DNA from: Paracoccaceae bacterium
GTDB taxonomy: Bacteria > Pseudomonadota > Alphaproteobacteria > Rhodobacterales > Rhodobacteraceae
Direction of reading: 5' to 3'
NCBI GenBank assembly: GCA_022763485.1
Contig: JALEGX010000104.1
Span: forward strand, 1 to 57,604
Length of the DNA stretch: 57,604 nucleotides
Position numbers and translations under genes: made by a program. Of this stretch, positions 44,499 to 53,359 are shown in pieces (the stretch's first letter is position 1; each line of letters starts with the position of its first letter). The notes beneath the pieces are model-generated. The model ran no database searches. It was not told where the DNA came from and saw nothing but the letters and a program-made list of their open reading frames with translations.

Positions 44499-45590
44499 AT
44501 GTCGCTGAATTCACCCTTGCAGGCACGCTACTATGTGGAGCCTGAATTCTTTGAAATAGATAAGGAAAAGATATTCTTCCGCAGCTGGCAATGCGTTTGC
44601 CATGTGTCCGAAATTGCCGAGCCCGGGGATTTCAAGACCCATACGATCGTGGACGAAGATATCTTTGTCATCCGGACCCCAGAGGGGGACATCAAGGCGT
44701 ATTACAACATCTGCCGCCATCGCGGGCATCCGCTGGTCGAAGGCAGCGGCAAGGGTAAACGTGTCTTGGTCTGCCCCTATCACGCCTGGACTTATGAGAT
44801 TAACGGCAGGCTGCGGCGCGCACCGGGATCGGTGGAAAGCGACGGTCTGAGCTGTGACCAGATCAATCTGCGCAGGATCCGGGTTGAGGAGTTCTGCGGC
44901 TTTGTCTTCGTCAATCTGGATGAAGAGGCCGCGCCGATGGGGCCTGAGCTGGAAGAATATCGGCAGAACATGCTGAGCTTTCACCCTGATCCGACCAAGC
45001 TGAAGTTCGTCTGCGAGACCGAGATCGAACATGACAGCAACTGGAAGCTGTCGGTGGAGAACTACAATGAGTGCTACCACTGCCCAACCGTCCACGCGAG
45101 CTCGCTGACCCATGGTGTGCTGGAGATGGACGGCTACACCACCATCCCCAAAGGCAAGACGATCTGGCATGATGGCAAGGCGCAGACGAAGAACGAAAAG
45201 CAATATGACTATGATCTGACCGCCAGCCCGCGTGCGGGTGACTATGGCGCCTACTGGATCTTCCCGAATGTCTCCATGTGTTGTTATCCGGGCGGCTTCT
45301 TCACCATCCGGCAGTTCCTGCCGATTGCCTGGAACAAGACGGTTTATCGCTATCGCTGGTTCTCCAGTGGTGACATCGCGGATGAGGACGTGATCGCCCT
45401 GATGCACAAACACAAGGCCACCACCGGTGCCGAGGATGAAGTCGTGGTGTCGAAAATCCAGAAGGGCATGCAAAGCCGCGCCTTTGAGCCGGGGCCCTAC
45501 GTCATCGGGGACGGCTGCGGCGCGATGAGCGAAGTGGGTCTTCGCCACTTCCACAACCTGTATCGTGACGCGCTGGGGGAAAACGCATGA
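44499..45590 (+). CDS. Rieske non-haem iron oxygenase, alpha subunit
   Basis: The 363-residue terminal oxygenase has the Rieske cluster ligands C72/H74 and C92/H95, and the mononuclear iron site H194/H199. The bridging residue is E191 in ENYNECYHCPTVH, where classical ring-hydroxylating dioxygenases have Asp. Glu here is known from carnitine monooxygenase CntA/YeaW, and the sequence around it resembles GbcA and stachydrine demethylase types. So an N-methylated or quaternary amine is a likelier substrate than an aromatic ring. GGCGGAGG decides the start; an ATG nine codons upstream is weaker. It overlaps the aldolase gene by ATGA. No ferredoxin reductase partner is nearby. Confidence 0.88.
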   Translation: MSLNSPLQARYYVEPEFFEIDKEKIFFRSWQCVCHVSEIAEPGDFKTHTIVDEDIFVIRTPEGDIKAYYNICRHRGHPLVEGSGKGKRVLVCPYHAWTYEINGRLRRAPGSVESDGLSCDQINLRRIRVEEFCGFVFVNLDEEAAPMGPELEEYRQNMLSFHPDPTKLKFVCETEIEHDSNWKLSVENYNECYHCPTVHASSLTHGVLEMDGYTTIPKGKTIWHDGKAQTKNEKQYDYDLTASPRAGDYGAYWIFPNVSMCCYPGGFFTIRQFLPIAWNKTVYRYRWFSSGDIADEDVIALMHKHKATTGAEDEVVVSKIQKGMQSRAFEPGPYVIGDGCGAMSEVGLRHFHNLYRDALGENA

Positions 45591-46315
45591 GCACCGCAGT
45601 CCGACAGGAGCTGGCAGCGCTGTATCGCCTGGCACATCACTATGGCTGGACCGATCTGACCTCGACCCATATTTCCGCCCGGCTGCCGGAGGATCCGGAT
45701 CACTATCTGCTGAACTCTCACGACCTGATGTTTGATGAGATCACGGCATCGAACCTGATCCGCATGTCCTTTGAGGGCGCAGCGGTGGATGACCAGCCCG
45801 GCAGCGGCAAGATCGTTAATCTGGCCGGACACATCATCCATTCCGGTATCCTGAGCGCCCGTCCCGAGGTGAATTTCGTGATCCACAGCCATACCCGTGC
45901 CGGGGTCGCGGTCTCTGCCATGCCGGGCGGGTTGCTGCCGCTGTCGCAGCACGCGGGCTTTGTTCTGGGTACCCTGTCCAGCCACCCCTACCAGGATTCC
46001 ACGGCAGTCGCAGATGAGGGCGCGTTGCTGGCGGGGGATCTGGGCGACAACTATGCCATGCTGCTGGAAAACCACGGACTTCTGGTGGTCGGGCGCACCG
46101 CGGCCGAGGCGTTCATCTATCATTACTACCTTGAAATGGCGTGCAAGATTCAGGTCGACATTCTATCATCGACCAACAAGCCCATTGAAATCACGGATGA
46201 CGCCATGACGGCGCTGCACGATTGGGGGGCACCTCACAATGGTCCGCATGGCGGCGTGCAATGGCCTGCCCTGATCCGAATGCTGGACCGAACCGTGCCG
46301 GAGTTTCGCACATGA
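45587..46315 (+). CDS. Class II aldolase/adducin family protein
   Basis: The 242-residue zinc-type aldolase or dehydratase has metal-ligand His in the HSHTRAGVAV block near residue 105 and in ENHGLLVVG near 160, plus a conserved N-terminal GWTDLTSTHISARLP segment. Family members include fuculose-phosphate aldolase, decarboxylases and adducin-like proteins. It is coupled by ATGA junctions to the Rieske oxygenase and to the enoyl-CoA hydratase gene, so it acts in the same pathway, probably on a hydroxy-acid or aldol intermediate. The substrate is unknown. Confidence 0.86.
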   Translation: MSTAVRQELAALYRLAHHYGWTDLTSTHISARLPEDPDHYLLNSHDLMFDEITASNLIRMSFEGAAVDDQPGSGKIVNLAGHIIHSGILSARPEVNFVIHSHTRAGVAVSAMPGGLLPLSQHAGFVLGTLSSHPYQDSTAVADEGALLAGDLGDNYAMLLENHGLLVVGRTAAEAFIYHYYLEMACKIQVDILSSTNKPIEITDDAMTALHDWGAPHNGPHGGVQWPALIRMLDRTVPEFRT

Positions 46316-46959
46316 ACGCCGATGATCTGATCCTGAGCCAACGGGACGGGGCCTGTCTGACCGTGACCATCAACCGCCCGGCCAAGGCGAACTCTCTGAC
46401 CACGGAAATGCTGCGCAGCCTGCGGGATGTGTTCCGCAGCGCGGTGCAGGACGACAGCCTGCACAGTGTGATCATAACAGGTGCGGGCGCGCGGGTGTTT
46501 TGTGCCGGTGCGGACCTGACCACGCTTTATGATGACACCGAAGGGCCGGACCCCTGGGACGAAATGGCCCGCGCGCTGCACGCCCTGCCAATCCTGACCA
46601 TCGCAGCCATCAATGGCCCCTGCATGGGGGGCGGGCTGACGCTGGCGCTGGGGTGTGATATCCGGGTCTGTGTGCCCGAAGCGCGGTTTGCTTATCCTGT
46701 GCTCAAGAACAACGTGCTGCCGGGACAATATGATGTTGACCGTCTTCAAGCGTTGATCGGTGCCGGGCGCAGTGCGGCGATCCTGCTGGGAGGGGACACC
46801 ATCGGCGCGGCAGAAGCAGCGGATTGGGGTCTGGCCGACCGGATGGTTGACCGCGATACGCTGATCCGGGCCTGCGGCGACCTGTGCGCGATCGCAGAGG
46901 CGGCTGATCGCGGCCATCTGACCACTCTGAAAACCATGCTGGCGAGGACATCATCATGA
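46312..46959 (+). CDS. Enoyl-CoA hydratase/isomerase family protein
   Basis: The 215-residue crotonase-fold protein has the oxyanion-hole segments GAGARVFCAGADL near residue 58 and INGPCMGGGLTLALGCDIRV near 97. At 215 residues it is short for the family (about 255-265) and seems to lack the usual C-terminal helices. It starts at the ATG overlapping the aldolase stop; the longer ORF would run back into that gene. With a CoA-transferase next door it implies CoA-bound intermediates, as in carnitine-type (CaiD-like) pathways, but this is inference. Confidence 0.85.
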   Translation: MNADDLILSQRDGACLTVTINRPAKANSLTTEMLRSLRDVFRSAVQDDSLHSVIITGAGARVFCAGADLTTLYDDTEGPDPWDEMARALHALPILTIAAINGPCMGGGLTLALGCDIRVCVPEARFAYPVLKNNVLPGQYDVDRLQALIGAGRSAAILLGGDTIGAAEAADWGLADRMVDRDTLIRACGDLCAIAEAADRGHLTTLKTMLARTSS

Positions 46960-48107
46960 AAGGCATCCGCGTTGTCGATATGACCTCGGTTCTGTCCGGG
47001 CCCTTCTGTACCTGGTTGCTGGCCAGTCTGGGCGCCGATGTGATCAAGGTCGAAAACCCGAATGGGGACCTTGCCCGCACCACACCGCCGTTTGAGGATG
47101 ACATCAGCCTCTATTTCGCCTCGCTCAACCGCAACAAACGGTCGGTCAGGCTGGACCTGAAGACCGAGGAGGGCAAGGCGGCGCTGCACAAGCTGTTGGC
47201 CACGGCCGATGTCTTTGTCGAAAACATGCGCCCCGGCGTTCGGGACCGGCTGGGATGTGGGGACGCGGATCTGCGGCGTATCAATCCGCGGTTGATCTCT
47301 GCCTCGATCAGCGGGTTTGGTCAGACCGGCAGCCTGTCCCATCGTCCCGCCTATGACATCGTCGTACAGGCGATGAGCGGCATGATGAGCATCAACGGCG
47401 AGCTGGACGGCGACCCGACGCGCGTGGGCTTCTCTGTTGGGGACATTGCGGCGGCGCTTTTCACCACCATCGGGATCCTGCAACGGCTTTATGAACGGGA
47501 CGCACAGGGCGCGGATCAGACCAGCCATCTGGATGTGTCAATGCTGGCGTGCCAGTGGGTCTGTTTGGAAAATGCTTTTGCGCGGTACCTGAATGCCGGG
47601 ATCGTGCCCGGTCCCATCGGGTCACGCCACCCGTCGATGACGCCGTTTGAACCCTATCCGACGGCGGATCGGGACATTGTCATCGGTCTGGGCAGTGACA
47701 AGGACTGGCCGCGGTTTTGCGAAGCGATCGGTTACACCGCGCTTCTGGATGATCCCCGGTTCCAGGGCGATGAGGCAAGGCTTGCCAACCGCGACGCGCT
47801 GGATGACGTGCTGGGCGCTCATCTGAAACAGCATCCTGCCGCCCATTGGATCCAGGTCCTGATCGACAATGCCATCCCATGCTCGATGGTCGAAAACGTG
47901 CAGACCATCGCCGAGAATCCGATTGCAGAGGAATACGCGGCTTTTTCCACGGTCACGGCGAACGGGCGCGACATGCGGTTTGCCCGCAATCCGATCGCCC
48001 CGCGCGACCTGCAGGAAAGCCCGGCTCCGGATCTGGGCCAACACACGGCCGAGATCCTGGCCGAGCTGGGCTATGACGCCGACGCTATCTCTGCCTTGAC
48101 CCGCTGA
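46956..48107 (+). CDS. Family III CoA-transferase (CaiB/BaiF)
   Basis: The 383-residue CoA-transferase has the N-terminal GIRVVDMTSVLSGPFCTWLLASLGADVIKVE block, the LNRNKRSVRLDLKT segment near residue 53 and the catalytic Asp in FSVGDIAAAL near 160. Enzymes of this class move CoA between acids: CaiB for carnitine, Frc for oxalate, SmtA for mesaconate. It overlaps the enoyl-CoA hydratase gene by ATGA. The pairing resembles caiBD. The substrate cannot be fixed. Confidence 0.9.
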   Translation: MKGIRVVDMTSVLSGPFCTWLLASLGADVIKVENPNGDLARTTPPFEDDISLYFASLNRNKRSVRLDLKTEEGKAALHKLLATADVFVENMRPGVRDRLGCGDADLRRINPRLISASISGFGQTGSLSHRPAYDIVVQAMSGMMSINGELDGDPTRVGFSVGDIAAALFTTIGILQRLYERDAQGADQTSHLDVSMLACQWVCLENAFARYLNAGIVPGPIGSRHPSMTPFEPYPTADRDIVIGLGSDKDWPRFCEAIGYTALLDDPRFQGDEARLANRDALDDVLGAHLKQHPAAHWIQVLIDNAIPCSMVENVQTIAENPIAEEYAAFSTVTANGRDMRFARNPIAPRDLQESPAPDLGQHTAEILAELGYDADAISALTR

Positions 48108-48128
48108 TTTTCGCGACAGGATACCTCC

Positions 48129-48959
48129 ATGCCAGAATTTTCCACCGCCGATGGCGTCACCCTCTACTATGAAGATATCGGTGCCGGGGCACCCATCCTG
48201 TTCGTGCATGAGTTCGGGGGCGACTATCGCAGTTGGCATCGACAGGTGCCGGTTCTGTCGCAACGCCATCGCTGCATCACCTATAGTGCGCGGGGCTTCT
48301 TTCCTTCGGAGGTGCCCGGTGACCGGTCGCGTTACGGTCAGACCTTTTCCACAGGCGATGTGCTGGCACTGATGGATCATCTTGGGCTTGCGCGGGCGCA
48401 TCTGGTGGGGACTTCGATGGGCAGCTTCACCAGCCTTGATTTTGCGCTGACCCATCCAGAGCGGGTGCTCTGCGTAACCCTTGTGGGCAACAGTTCTGGT
48501 CCACGCGATGATGCAGAGCGCGCCCATTACCGTGAAACCTGGATTGGTCATGAAATCGCGCTGCGTGAAACACGCGGCGGTGAGGGAGCTGTGGAGGTGC
48601 TGGAGGGCGACCCGGCCTATCAGAGCTTTCGCAAGACCGATCCGGAGAACTGGAACAAATACGCCGAAAACCTGCGGGGCCAATCCGTTGACGGCGCCAT
48701 TCATGTCCTGTCGACTGTCCACTGGAACCGGACATCCTTGTTTGACGATCAGGCACGCCTCGCCGCCTTCGACCGCCCGGTTCTGCTGGTGACCGGGGAT
48801 GATGACTACTATCTGGTGGGTGAAACCAACGCCTTTCTCCGGGATTTTCTGCCCGATGCCAGCTGGCACTGCTTTCCCGGTACCGGGCATCTGGTCAACA
48901 TCGAAAGGGCGGCAGAGTTCAACGCCCTTCTGGCAGATCACGTTCAGCGGGCCGAATGA
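48129..48959 (+). CDS. Alpha/beta hydrolase
   Basis: The 276-residue alpha/beta-hydrolase has nucleophile Ser96 in GTSMGSF, an acid residue in TGDDDYY near 224 and the catalytic His in GTGHLVN near 257. The early FVHEFGGDYRSW segment is the oxyanion-hole region. It is the last gene of the Rieske operon, 21 nt after the CoA-transferase. It might act as a thioesterase, C-C hydrolase or lactonase. A stem-loop with ATTTT follows the stop. Confidence 0.87.
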   Translation: MPEFSTADGVTLYYEDIGAGAPILFVHEFGGDYRSWHRQVPVLSQRHRCITYSARGFFPSEVPGDRSRYGQTFSTGDVLALMDHLGLARAHLVGTSMGSFTSLDFALTHPERVLCVTLVGNSSGPRDDAERAHYRETWIGHEIALRETRGGEGAVEVLEGDPAYQSFRKTDPENWNKYAENLRGQSVDGAIHVLSTVHWNRTSLFDDQARLAAFDRPVLLVTGDDDYYLVGETNAFLRDFLPDASWHCFPGTGHLVNIERAAEFNALLADHVQRAE

Positions 48960-48984
48960 TCCGACAAATTGGCTGAAGCAAGTC

Positions 48985-49023
48985 CGCGCGCCTATATCCG
49001 AAGCGGGTGAGCGCGCGATTTTC
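48985..49023 (+). terminator. Probable terminator after the Rieske operon
   Basis: A 7-bp CG stem (CGCGCGC / GCGCGCG) with a 19-nt loop is followed by ATTTTC, 26 nt after the hydrolase stop. The long loop lowers confidence. Confidence 0.45.
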
Positions 49024-49537
49024 AGACAGGTTCAGAACGGGGCGGCTTGGCGCGGTTCGTCGCCAGCGCAAAGAAGCTGCCCTGATGGTACACCAGAGGG
49101 GCATGATCCGCAGCCGTCGTTGCCAAGACCGTGCCAACGATGATCTGGTGAGAGCCGAAGCTTTGCGTTGTCTTGTACGCGCATTGAAAGGTTGCGGCCG
49201 CGTTTCGCAGTTCCGGCAAGGTGTTCGGATTGTCGTGGGTCCAATCGGGCGTTGCAAACTTGCGCGGTGTTGTGCGCGGCGCGCCGGCGAAGGCCATGGC
49301 AATGTCATCTTGCCCTTCGGCAATCACATTGACGCAGAACGCGCCATTTTCCTCGATCAGGCCCAGAATTCGGCTTTGCCGGTTCAAGCAGATCAGCAGC
49401 GAAGCCGGATCGGCAGAGAGTGAGCACATTGCACTGACAGTTGCACCATGCGCGCCGGCTGGTCCGTTTGTCGTGACGATTGTCACCGGCGTCGCGACGT
49501 TTCGCATCGCGGAAATAAACAGCTCTCGGTCCAGCAT
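49022..49537 (-). CDS. Flavin reductase family protein (DIM6/NTAB)
   Basis: The 171-residue flavin reductase-like split-barrel protein starts MLDRELFISAMRNVATPVTIVTTNG and contains the GATVSAMCSLSADPASLLICLN block typical of HpaC/NTAB proteins that supply reduced flavin to two-component monooxygenases. An LLM-class flavin monooxygenase lies 1.2 kb away, a natural partner. It is divergent from a LysR gene and convergent with the hydrolase gene. Confidence 0.87.
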   Translation of the reverse strand: MLDRELFISAMRNVATPVTIVTTNGPAGAHGATVSAMCSLSADPASLLICLNRQSRILGLIEENGAFCVNVIAEGQDDIAMAFAGAPRTTPRKFATPDWTHDNPNTLPELRNAAATFQCAYKTTQSFGSHQIIVGTVLATTAADHAPLVYHQGSFFALATNRAKPPRSEPV

Positions 49538-49622
49538 GGTCGCTCCCTTTTCCCTGAGATCTGACCCCAGAGTTGGATTGCTTGCAAGACGCCATTGCTT
49601 ACCCTATGCCAAAGGGATTCTT

Positions 49623-50612
49623 ATGCAAGGACGTCCGATGGCAAAGTCTCTCAAGGCAAAACTGGCTGGTCTGAACGAACGGCACATTTCGCAGCTGGAG
49701 CATTTGGGTTTTGACAGCAACCGCCAGCGACGACCGCTTCCTCCGCTGCAAACACTCGTCGCTTTCGAAGCGGCGGCGCGTTCCCTGAGCTTCACACAGG
49801 CCGCAGCTGAGCTGAACCTGACGCAACCCGCGATCAGCCAGCAGGTCAAAATTCTGGAGGGACGGCTGGGCGTGGCGCTGTTTCAGCGCAGCAATAATCG
49901 CATTCGCCTCACTGAGGCCGGCGAGAGCTTTGCAGCCATTGTCGGAGGTCTGCTCAATCAGCTCAGCGAAAGTGTGGAAGGGCTGGTGCGGGCGGGGACC
50001 CGAGCCACGCTGACCGTCAGCCTGTTGCCGTCCTTTGCGTCCACCTGGTTCTCAGCGCGGATTGGTAGGTTCCAATCACGACACCCCGATATAGACCTCA
50101 TTATCCTGTCAACAGTCGCGAAAACCGGTTTTGGTCAGGAAGAAGCCGATGTTGCCATTCGTTGGGGGGCAGGAGGTGCCGAGGGGCTGTTTGAGGAAAA
50201 GCTCATGGATGAGCAGCATATTCTTGCGGCATCCCCGGCGGTTGCCGCGCAGCTGGGCGCCTGTGAAACCATCGAGGCGCTTCGCGGGTGGCCCTTTCTA
50301 CATGAAACCGCCCATACGGAATGGCAGCGCGTCATAGAAGCCAACGGTGGTGAGGCCAGGGACTTTGAGGATGGGTTGTACTTCGGTGACTCAAGTGCGG
50401 CGCTGAATACTCTGGCCTCTGGTCACGGTGTGGCGGTCGTGCGGGACGTTCTGGCCGATCACTATTTGCGTGAGGGGCGTCTGGTCAGGCTGCCGTTTGC
50501 CTCTGTGAAGGGGCCGTTTTCCTATTTCTTTCTGTGCCCGGCGCATCGTGTTGAACAGCCCGCGGTTCAGGCCTTTCGCACCTGGTTGAAGGATGAAATT
50601 GCCGTCTCATAA
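49623..50612 (+). CDS. LysR-family transcriptional regulator (GcvA-like)
   Basis: The 329-residue LysR protein has an unusual N-terminal extension of about 38 residues before the HTH (PLQTLVAFEAAARSLSFTQ, about 40-98), then an effector domain. Two starts are possible, 15 nt apart: ATG at 49623 after AAAGGG, or ATG at 49638 after AAGGA. It is divergent from the flavin reductase and 91 nt ahead of the LLM monooxygenase operon, so it probably regulates both. Confidence 0.9.
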   Translation: MQGRPMAKSLKAKLAGLNERHISQLEHLGFDSNRQRRPLPPLQTLVAFEAAARSLSFTQAAAELNLTQPAISQQVKILEGRLGVALFQRSNNRIRLTEAGESFAAIVGGLLNQLSESVEGLVRAGTRATLTVSLLPSFASTWFSARIGRFQSRHPDIDLIILSTVAKTGFGQEEADVAIRWGAGGAEGLFEEKLMDEQHILAASPAVAAQLGACETIEALRGWPFLHETAHTEWQRVIEANGGEARDFEDGLYFGDSSAALNTLASGHGVAVVRDVLADHYLREGRLVRLPFASVKGPFSYFFLCPAHRVEQPAVQAFRTWLKDEIAVS

Positions 50613-50703
50613 GAAATTCTTTGGCAGCGGCCAAGTTTTCACCGTTTGGCGCGATAGAGATTTCCCTGCACCATCCCTGCAAGAAATCTGATTGGAGCCT
50701 GCT

Positions 50704-51765
50704 GTGGAATTCTCGATTTTCAACCTCATGACCAAGCCGGTGGACGGGTCCACCCATCAGGATGTGTTCAACCAGATGCGCACCATGACTCGTATGGTCG
50801 ATGATGCCGGTTTTGACGTGGCATGGTTTGCAGAACACCATCTGTCGAACTACTGTATTTCCCCGTCGCCCTTGATGACCGCGTCGCACATGGCGGGGCA
50901 GACGAAGAATATCAAGCTTGGCCCGGCGGTCGTGGTTATGCCGTTTTATGAACCGTTGCGGCTGGTCGAAGACATCTGTCTGACCGATCAGCTGACGGAG
51001 GGACGGTTGGTTCTGGGGCTCGGGACCGGCTATCAGCCGCGTGAATTCAAGAAATTCGGCTTTGAAATCAATGACCGGCTGATGCGCGGGCTGGAAATTT
51101 GGGACTGCATCCAGCAGGGCACCACAACGGGGGTCATCAACTTCAAAGGCGATCACGTCCAGATCGAAGATGCGGCGCTGTCGATTGCCCCCGTTCAGGA
51201 CAAGATCCGGACGTTTGCGGTCGGCAATTCGCCGGAGATCCGGCAGAAGATGATTGATTACGGTGCAGAGCCTCTGACGACGCCGGCCTTTGGTCCGGCC
51301 TCGATCGTGGGGACGGCGCGTCGGCTCTACGCGGAAACGCGCGGGGAAAATGGGCTGTCGACGGATGGCTTCCCGTTTGCCGTCCAACGGTATGTCTATG
51401 TTGCCAAAGACAAGGAGGACGCACGCCGGGCCGCCGAGCAGGTTCTGGCCCATGCGCGGATGGCAACGAACATGCGCCTTGCCGATCCGGTGATGAATGG
51501 CGCGGATCTTGAGGTGCTGCCCTTTGATGGCGAGCCGGACATCGACACGATCCTGGAGCGGGCCATCATTGGTGACGCCGAAGAGGTCACGCGCCGGATC
51601 GTTTCGGAAGCGCGCGAATTTGGCATCACCCACCTCAGTGTTTTCATGCAGATCGCCTCGATCCCGTTTGCGGATGTTCTGCGGTCGCTTGAAACCTTCT
51701 GTGACACTGTGATGCCAGCGGTAAACGCCGCTTTGGAGCAAGAGAAGGAAGCGGTTGCGTCATGA
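50704..51765 (+). CDS. LLM-class flavin-dependent oxidoreductase (luciferase-like monooxygenase)
   Basis: The 353-residue bacterial-luciferase-like TIM-barrel enzyme contains the WFAEHHLSNYCISPSPL block near residue 41, LGLGTGYQPREFKKFG near 101 and a C-terminal segment with GDAEEVTRRI near 290. Such enzymes use reduced FMN and O2 to cleave or oxidise C-S, C-N or C-C bonds. GGAG sits 7 nt before the GTG start; a TTG four codons earlier is unlikely. It overlaps the first SDR by ATGA. The flavin reductase at 49022 is the likely electron supplier. Confidence 0.88.
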   Translation: MEFSIFNLMTKPVDGSTHQDVFNQMRTMTRMVDDAGFDVAWFAEHHLSNYCISPSPLMTASHMAGQTKNIKLGPAVVVMPFYEPLRLVEDICLTDQLTEGRLVLGLGTGYQPREFKKFGFEINDRLMRGLEIWDCIQQGTTTGVINFKGDHVQIEDAALSIAPVQDKIRTFAVGNSPEIRQKMIDYGAEPLTTPAFGPASIVGTARRLYAETRGENGLSTDGFPFAVQRYVYVAKDKEDARRAAEQVLAHARMATNMRLADPVMNGADLEVLPFDGEPDIDTILERAIIGDAEEVTRRIVSEAREFGITHLSVFMQIASIPFADVLRSLETFCDTVMPAVNAALEQEKEAVAS

Positions 51766-52553
51766 GCTATGCCAATCTTTCGTTGCGCGGAAAAACGGTA
51801 CTTGTGACCGGTGCAGCACGCGGGCTGGGCGCCGCCATCGCCCGCGCCTGTGGGGAAAACGGTGCGCGGCTCCAGCTTCAGGACCTGAACGAAACCGTGT
51901 TGAACCAAACGGCGCAAGAGTTGCGGGAGGCCGGGTATGACGTTCAAACGGCCGCGTTCGATCTGACCGACTTTGACGCCTGTGCCGATTGGGTTCATGA
52001 GGCGGCCGCGGCAGGTGAAGGGATCTGGGGGCTGGTCAACAATGCCGGGATCACCAACCACGGGCAAGTGACGGATCAGACCGTTGATGACTACAAATCA
52101 ATCTACGATCTGCATGTCTTTGCCCCCTTCGTGCTTGCTCGCGAAGCCGGGAAAGCCATGCTGGCCAACCCCGGTCCACAGCGAGGGCGGATCGTCTCCA
52201 TGTCCTCGATCGCGGCCACCAATCCAAGGCCGGGCATCGGCAACTACGCCTCTTCCAAGGCGGCCATTGCCGGTCTGACCCGGTCGCTGGCGGCAGATTT
52301 CGGCAAGGACGGCATTTGCTGCAACGCGATTGCGCCGGGGTATGTCCTGACGGAGATGAACACCCGTATTCTCAGCGACGAAAAATTTGTGCGCCGGATC
52401 GAGAACAGAACACCGGCTGGTCGCTGGGCGCAGCCGGAAGAGATCGCAGGGCCGGCGGTGTTCCTGCTTTCGGAAGCCTCATCCTACGTCAACGGGCAGT
52501 TGCTGGCGGTTGATGGTGGGATGAACGCATTTCTACATGCGGAAGATGATTGA
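51762..52553 (+). CDS. Short-chain dehydrogenase/reductase (SDR)
   Basis: The 263-residue classical SDR has the cofactor motif TGAARGLGAAIA near residue 19, NNAG near 93, catalytic Ser near 146 (MSSIAA) and YASSKAAI near 161 (YxxxK). The C-terminal LAVDGGMNAF block is also typical. Its start overlaps the LLM oxygenase stop. It probably oxidises an alcohol or reduces a ketone of the same pathway. Confidence 0.9.
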   Translation: MSYANLSLRGKTVLVTGAARGLGAAIARACGENGARLQLQDLNETVLNQTAQELREAGYDVQTAAFDLTDFDACADWVHEAAAAGEGIWGLVNNAGITNHGQVTDQTVDDYKSIYDLHVFAPFVLAREAGKAMLANPGPQRGRIVSMSSIAATNPRPGIGNYASSKAAIAGLTRSLAADFGKDGICCNAIAPGYVLTEMNTRILSDEKFVRRIENRTPAGRWAQPEEIAGPAVFLLSEASSYVNGQLLAVDGGMNAFLHAEDD

Positions 52554-52555
52554 AA

Positions 52556-53359
52556 ATGATTGATCTCACTCGGAAAACGGCCCTCGTGACGGGGGCGGGC
52601 TCTCTTGCCAATGGCATGGGCAATGGCAAGGCGACGGCCCTTCGCCTGGCAGAAGCGGGGGCGGCGATCTGTGCACTGGATCGCGACCTGCAGGCTGCCG
52701 AGGAAACCTGCAAGCTGATCAGAGAGGCTGGTGGACAGGCGCTTGCCATCGAAGCGGATGTCACGGATGAGGCGCAAATCAAGTCCGCCGTCCAACGCTG
52801 CATCGCGGCCTTCGGGCAGATCGACATCTTGCAGAACAACGTGGGTATTTTGCGCACAGGTGGGGCAAAGGATACCACGGTCGAAGACTGGAACCTGCTG
52901 GCCGAGGTCAATCTGAAGGCGGTTTTCCTGCCGACCAAGAGCATTCTGCCGCATTTCGTGGAGCGGGGCAGTGGCGTGATCACCAATGTGTCGTCAATTG
53001 CGGGCCGCCAGTATCTGGGCGCGCCCTATATCGCCTATAACACCACCAAGGGGGCGATCGTGTCCTATACCCGCAATCTGGCGGCTGAAATGGCGCCGCA
53101 TGGGATCCGGGCCAATGCCATCCTGCCGGGCTTTGTCGACACGCCGATGGCCCGTGACTCCATCATCCAGAACGCTGAAAACCCCGATCAGATCAACTGG
53201 GAAGACCTGGATCGCCAGCGGGCGGCCCGCATTCCTTTGGGTCGGGTCGGTACCCCATGGGACATTGCCAATGCCGCAGTGTACCTGGCCAGCGATCTGG
53301 CCAGCTATGTCACCGGCACCGAAATCATCGTCGACGGAGGCGTCTCATGTCGCGTGTGA
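52556..53359 (+). CDS. Short-chain dehydrogenase/reductase with atypical cofactor loop
   Basis: The 267-residue SDR has NNVG near 86, catalytic Ser in NVSSIAG near 141 and YNTTKGAI (YxxxK) near 158. The glycine-rich loop reads TGAGSLANGMGNGKATA, about four residues longer than the usual TGxxxGxG. It starts at ATG 52556, 2 nt past the previous stop; a TTG six bases upstream is less likely. It overlaps the second MttB-family gene by 13 nt. Confidence 0.88.
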   Translation: MIDLTRKTALVTGAGSLANGMGNGKATALRLAEAGAAICALDRDLQAAEETCKLIREAGGQALAIEADVTDEAQIKSAVQRCIAAFGQIDILQNNVGILRTGGAKDTTVEDWNLLAEVNLKAVFLPTKSILPHFVERGSGVITNVSSIAGRQYLGAPYIAYNTTKGAIVSYTRNLAAEMAPHGIRANAILPGFVDTPMARDSIIQNAENPDQINWEDLDRQRAARIPLGRVGTPWDIANAAVYLASDLASYVTGTEIIVDGGVSCRV

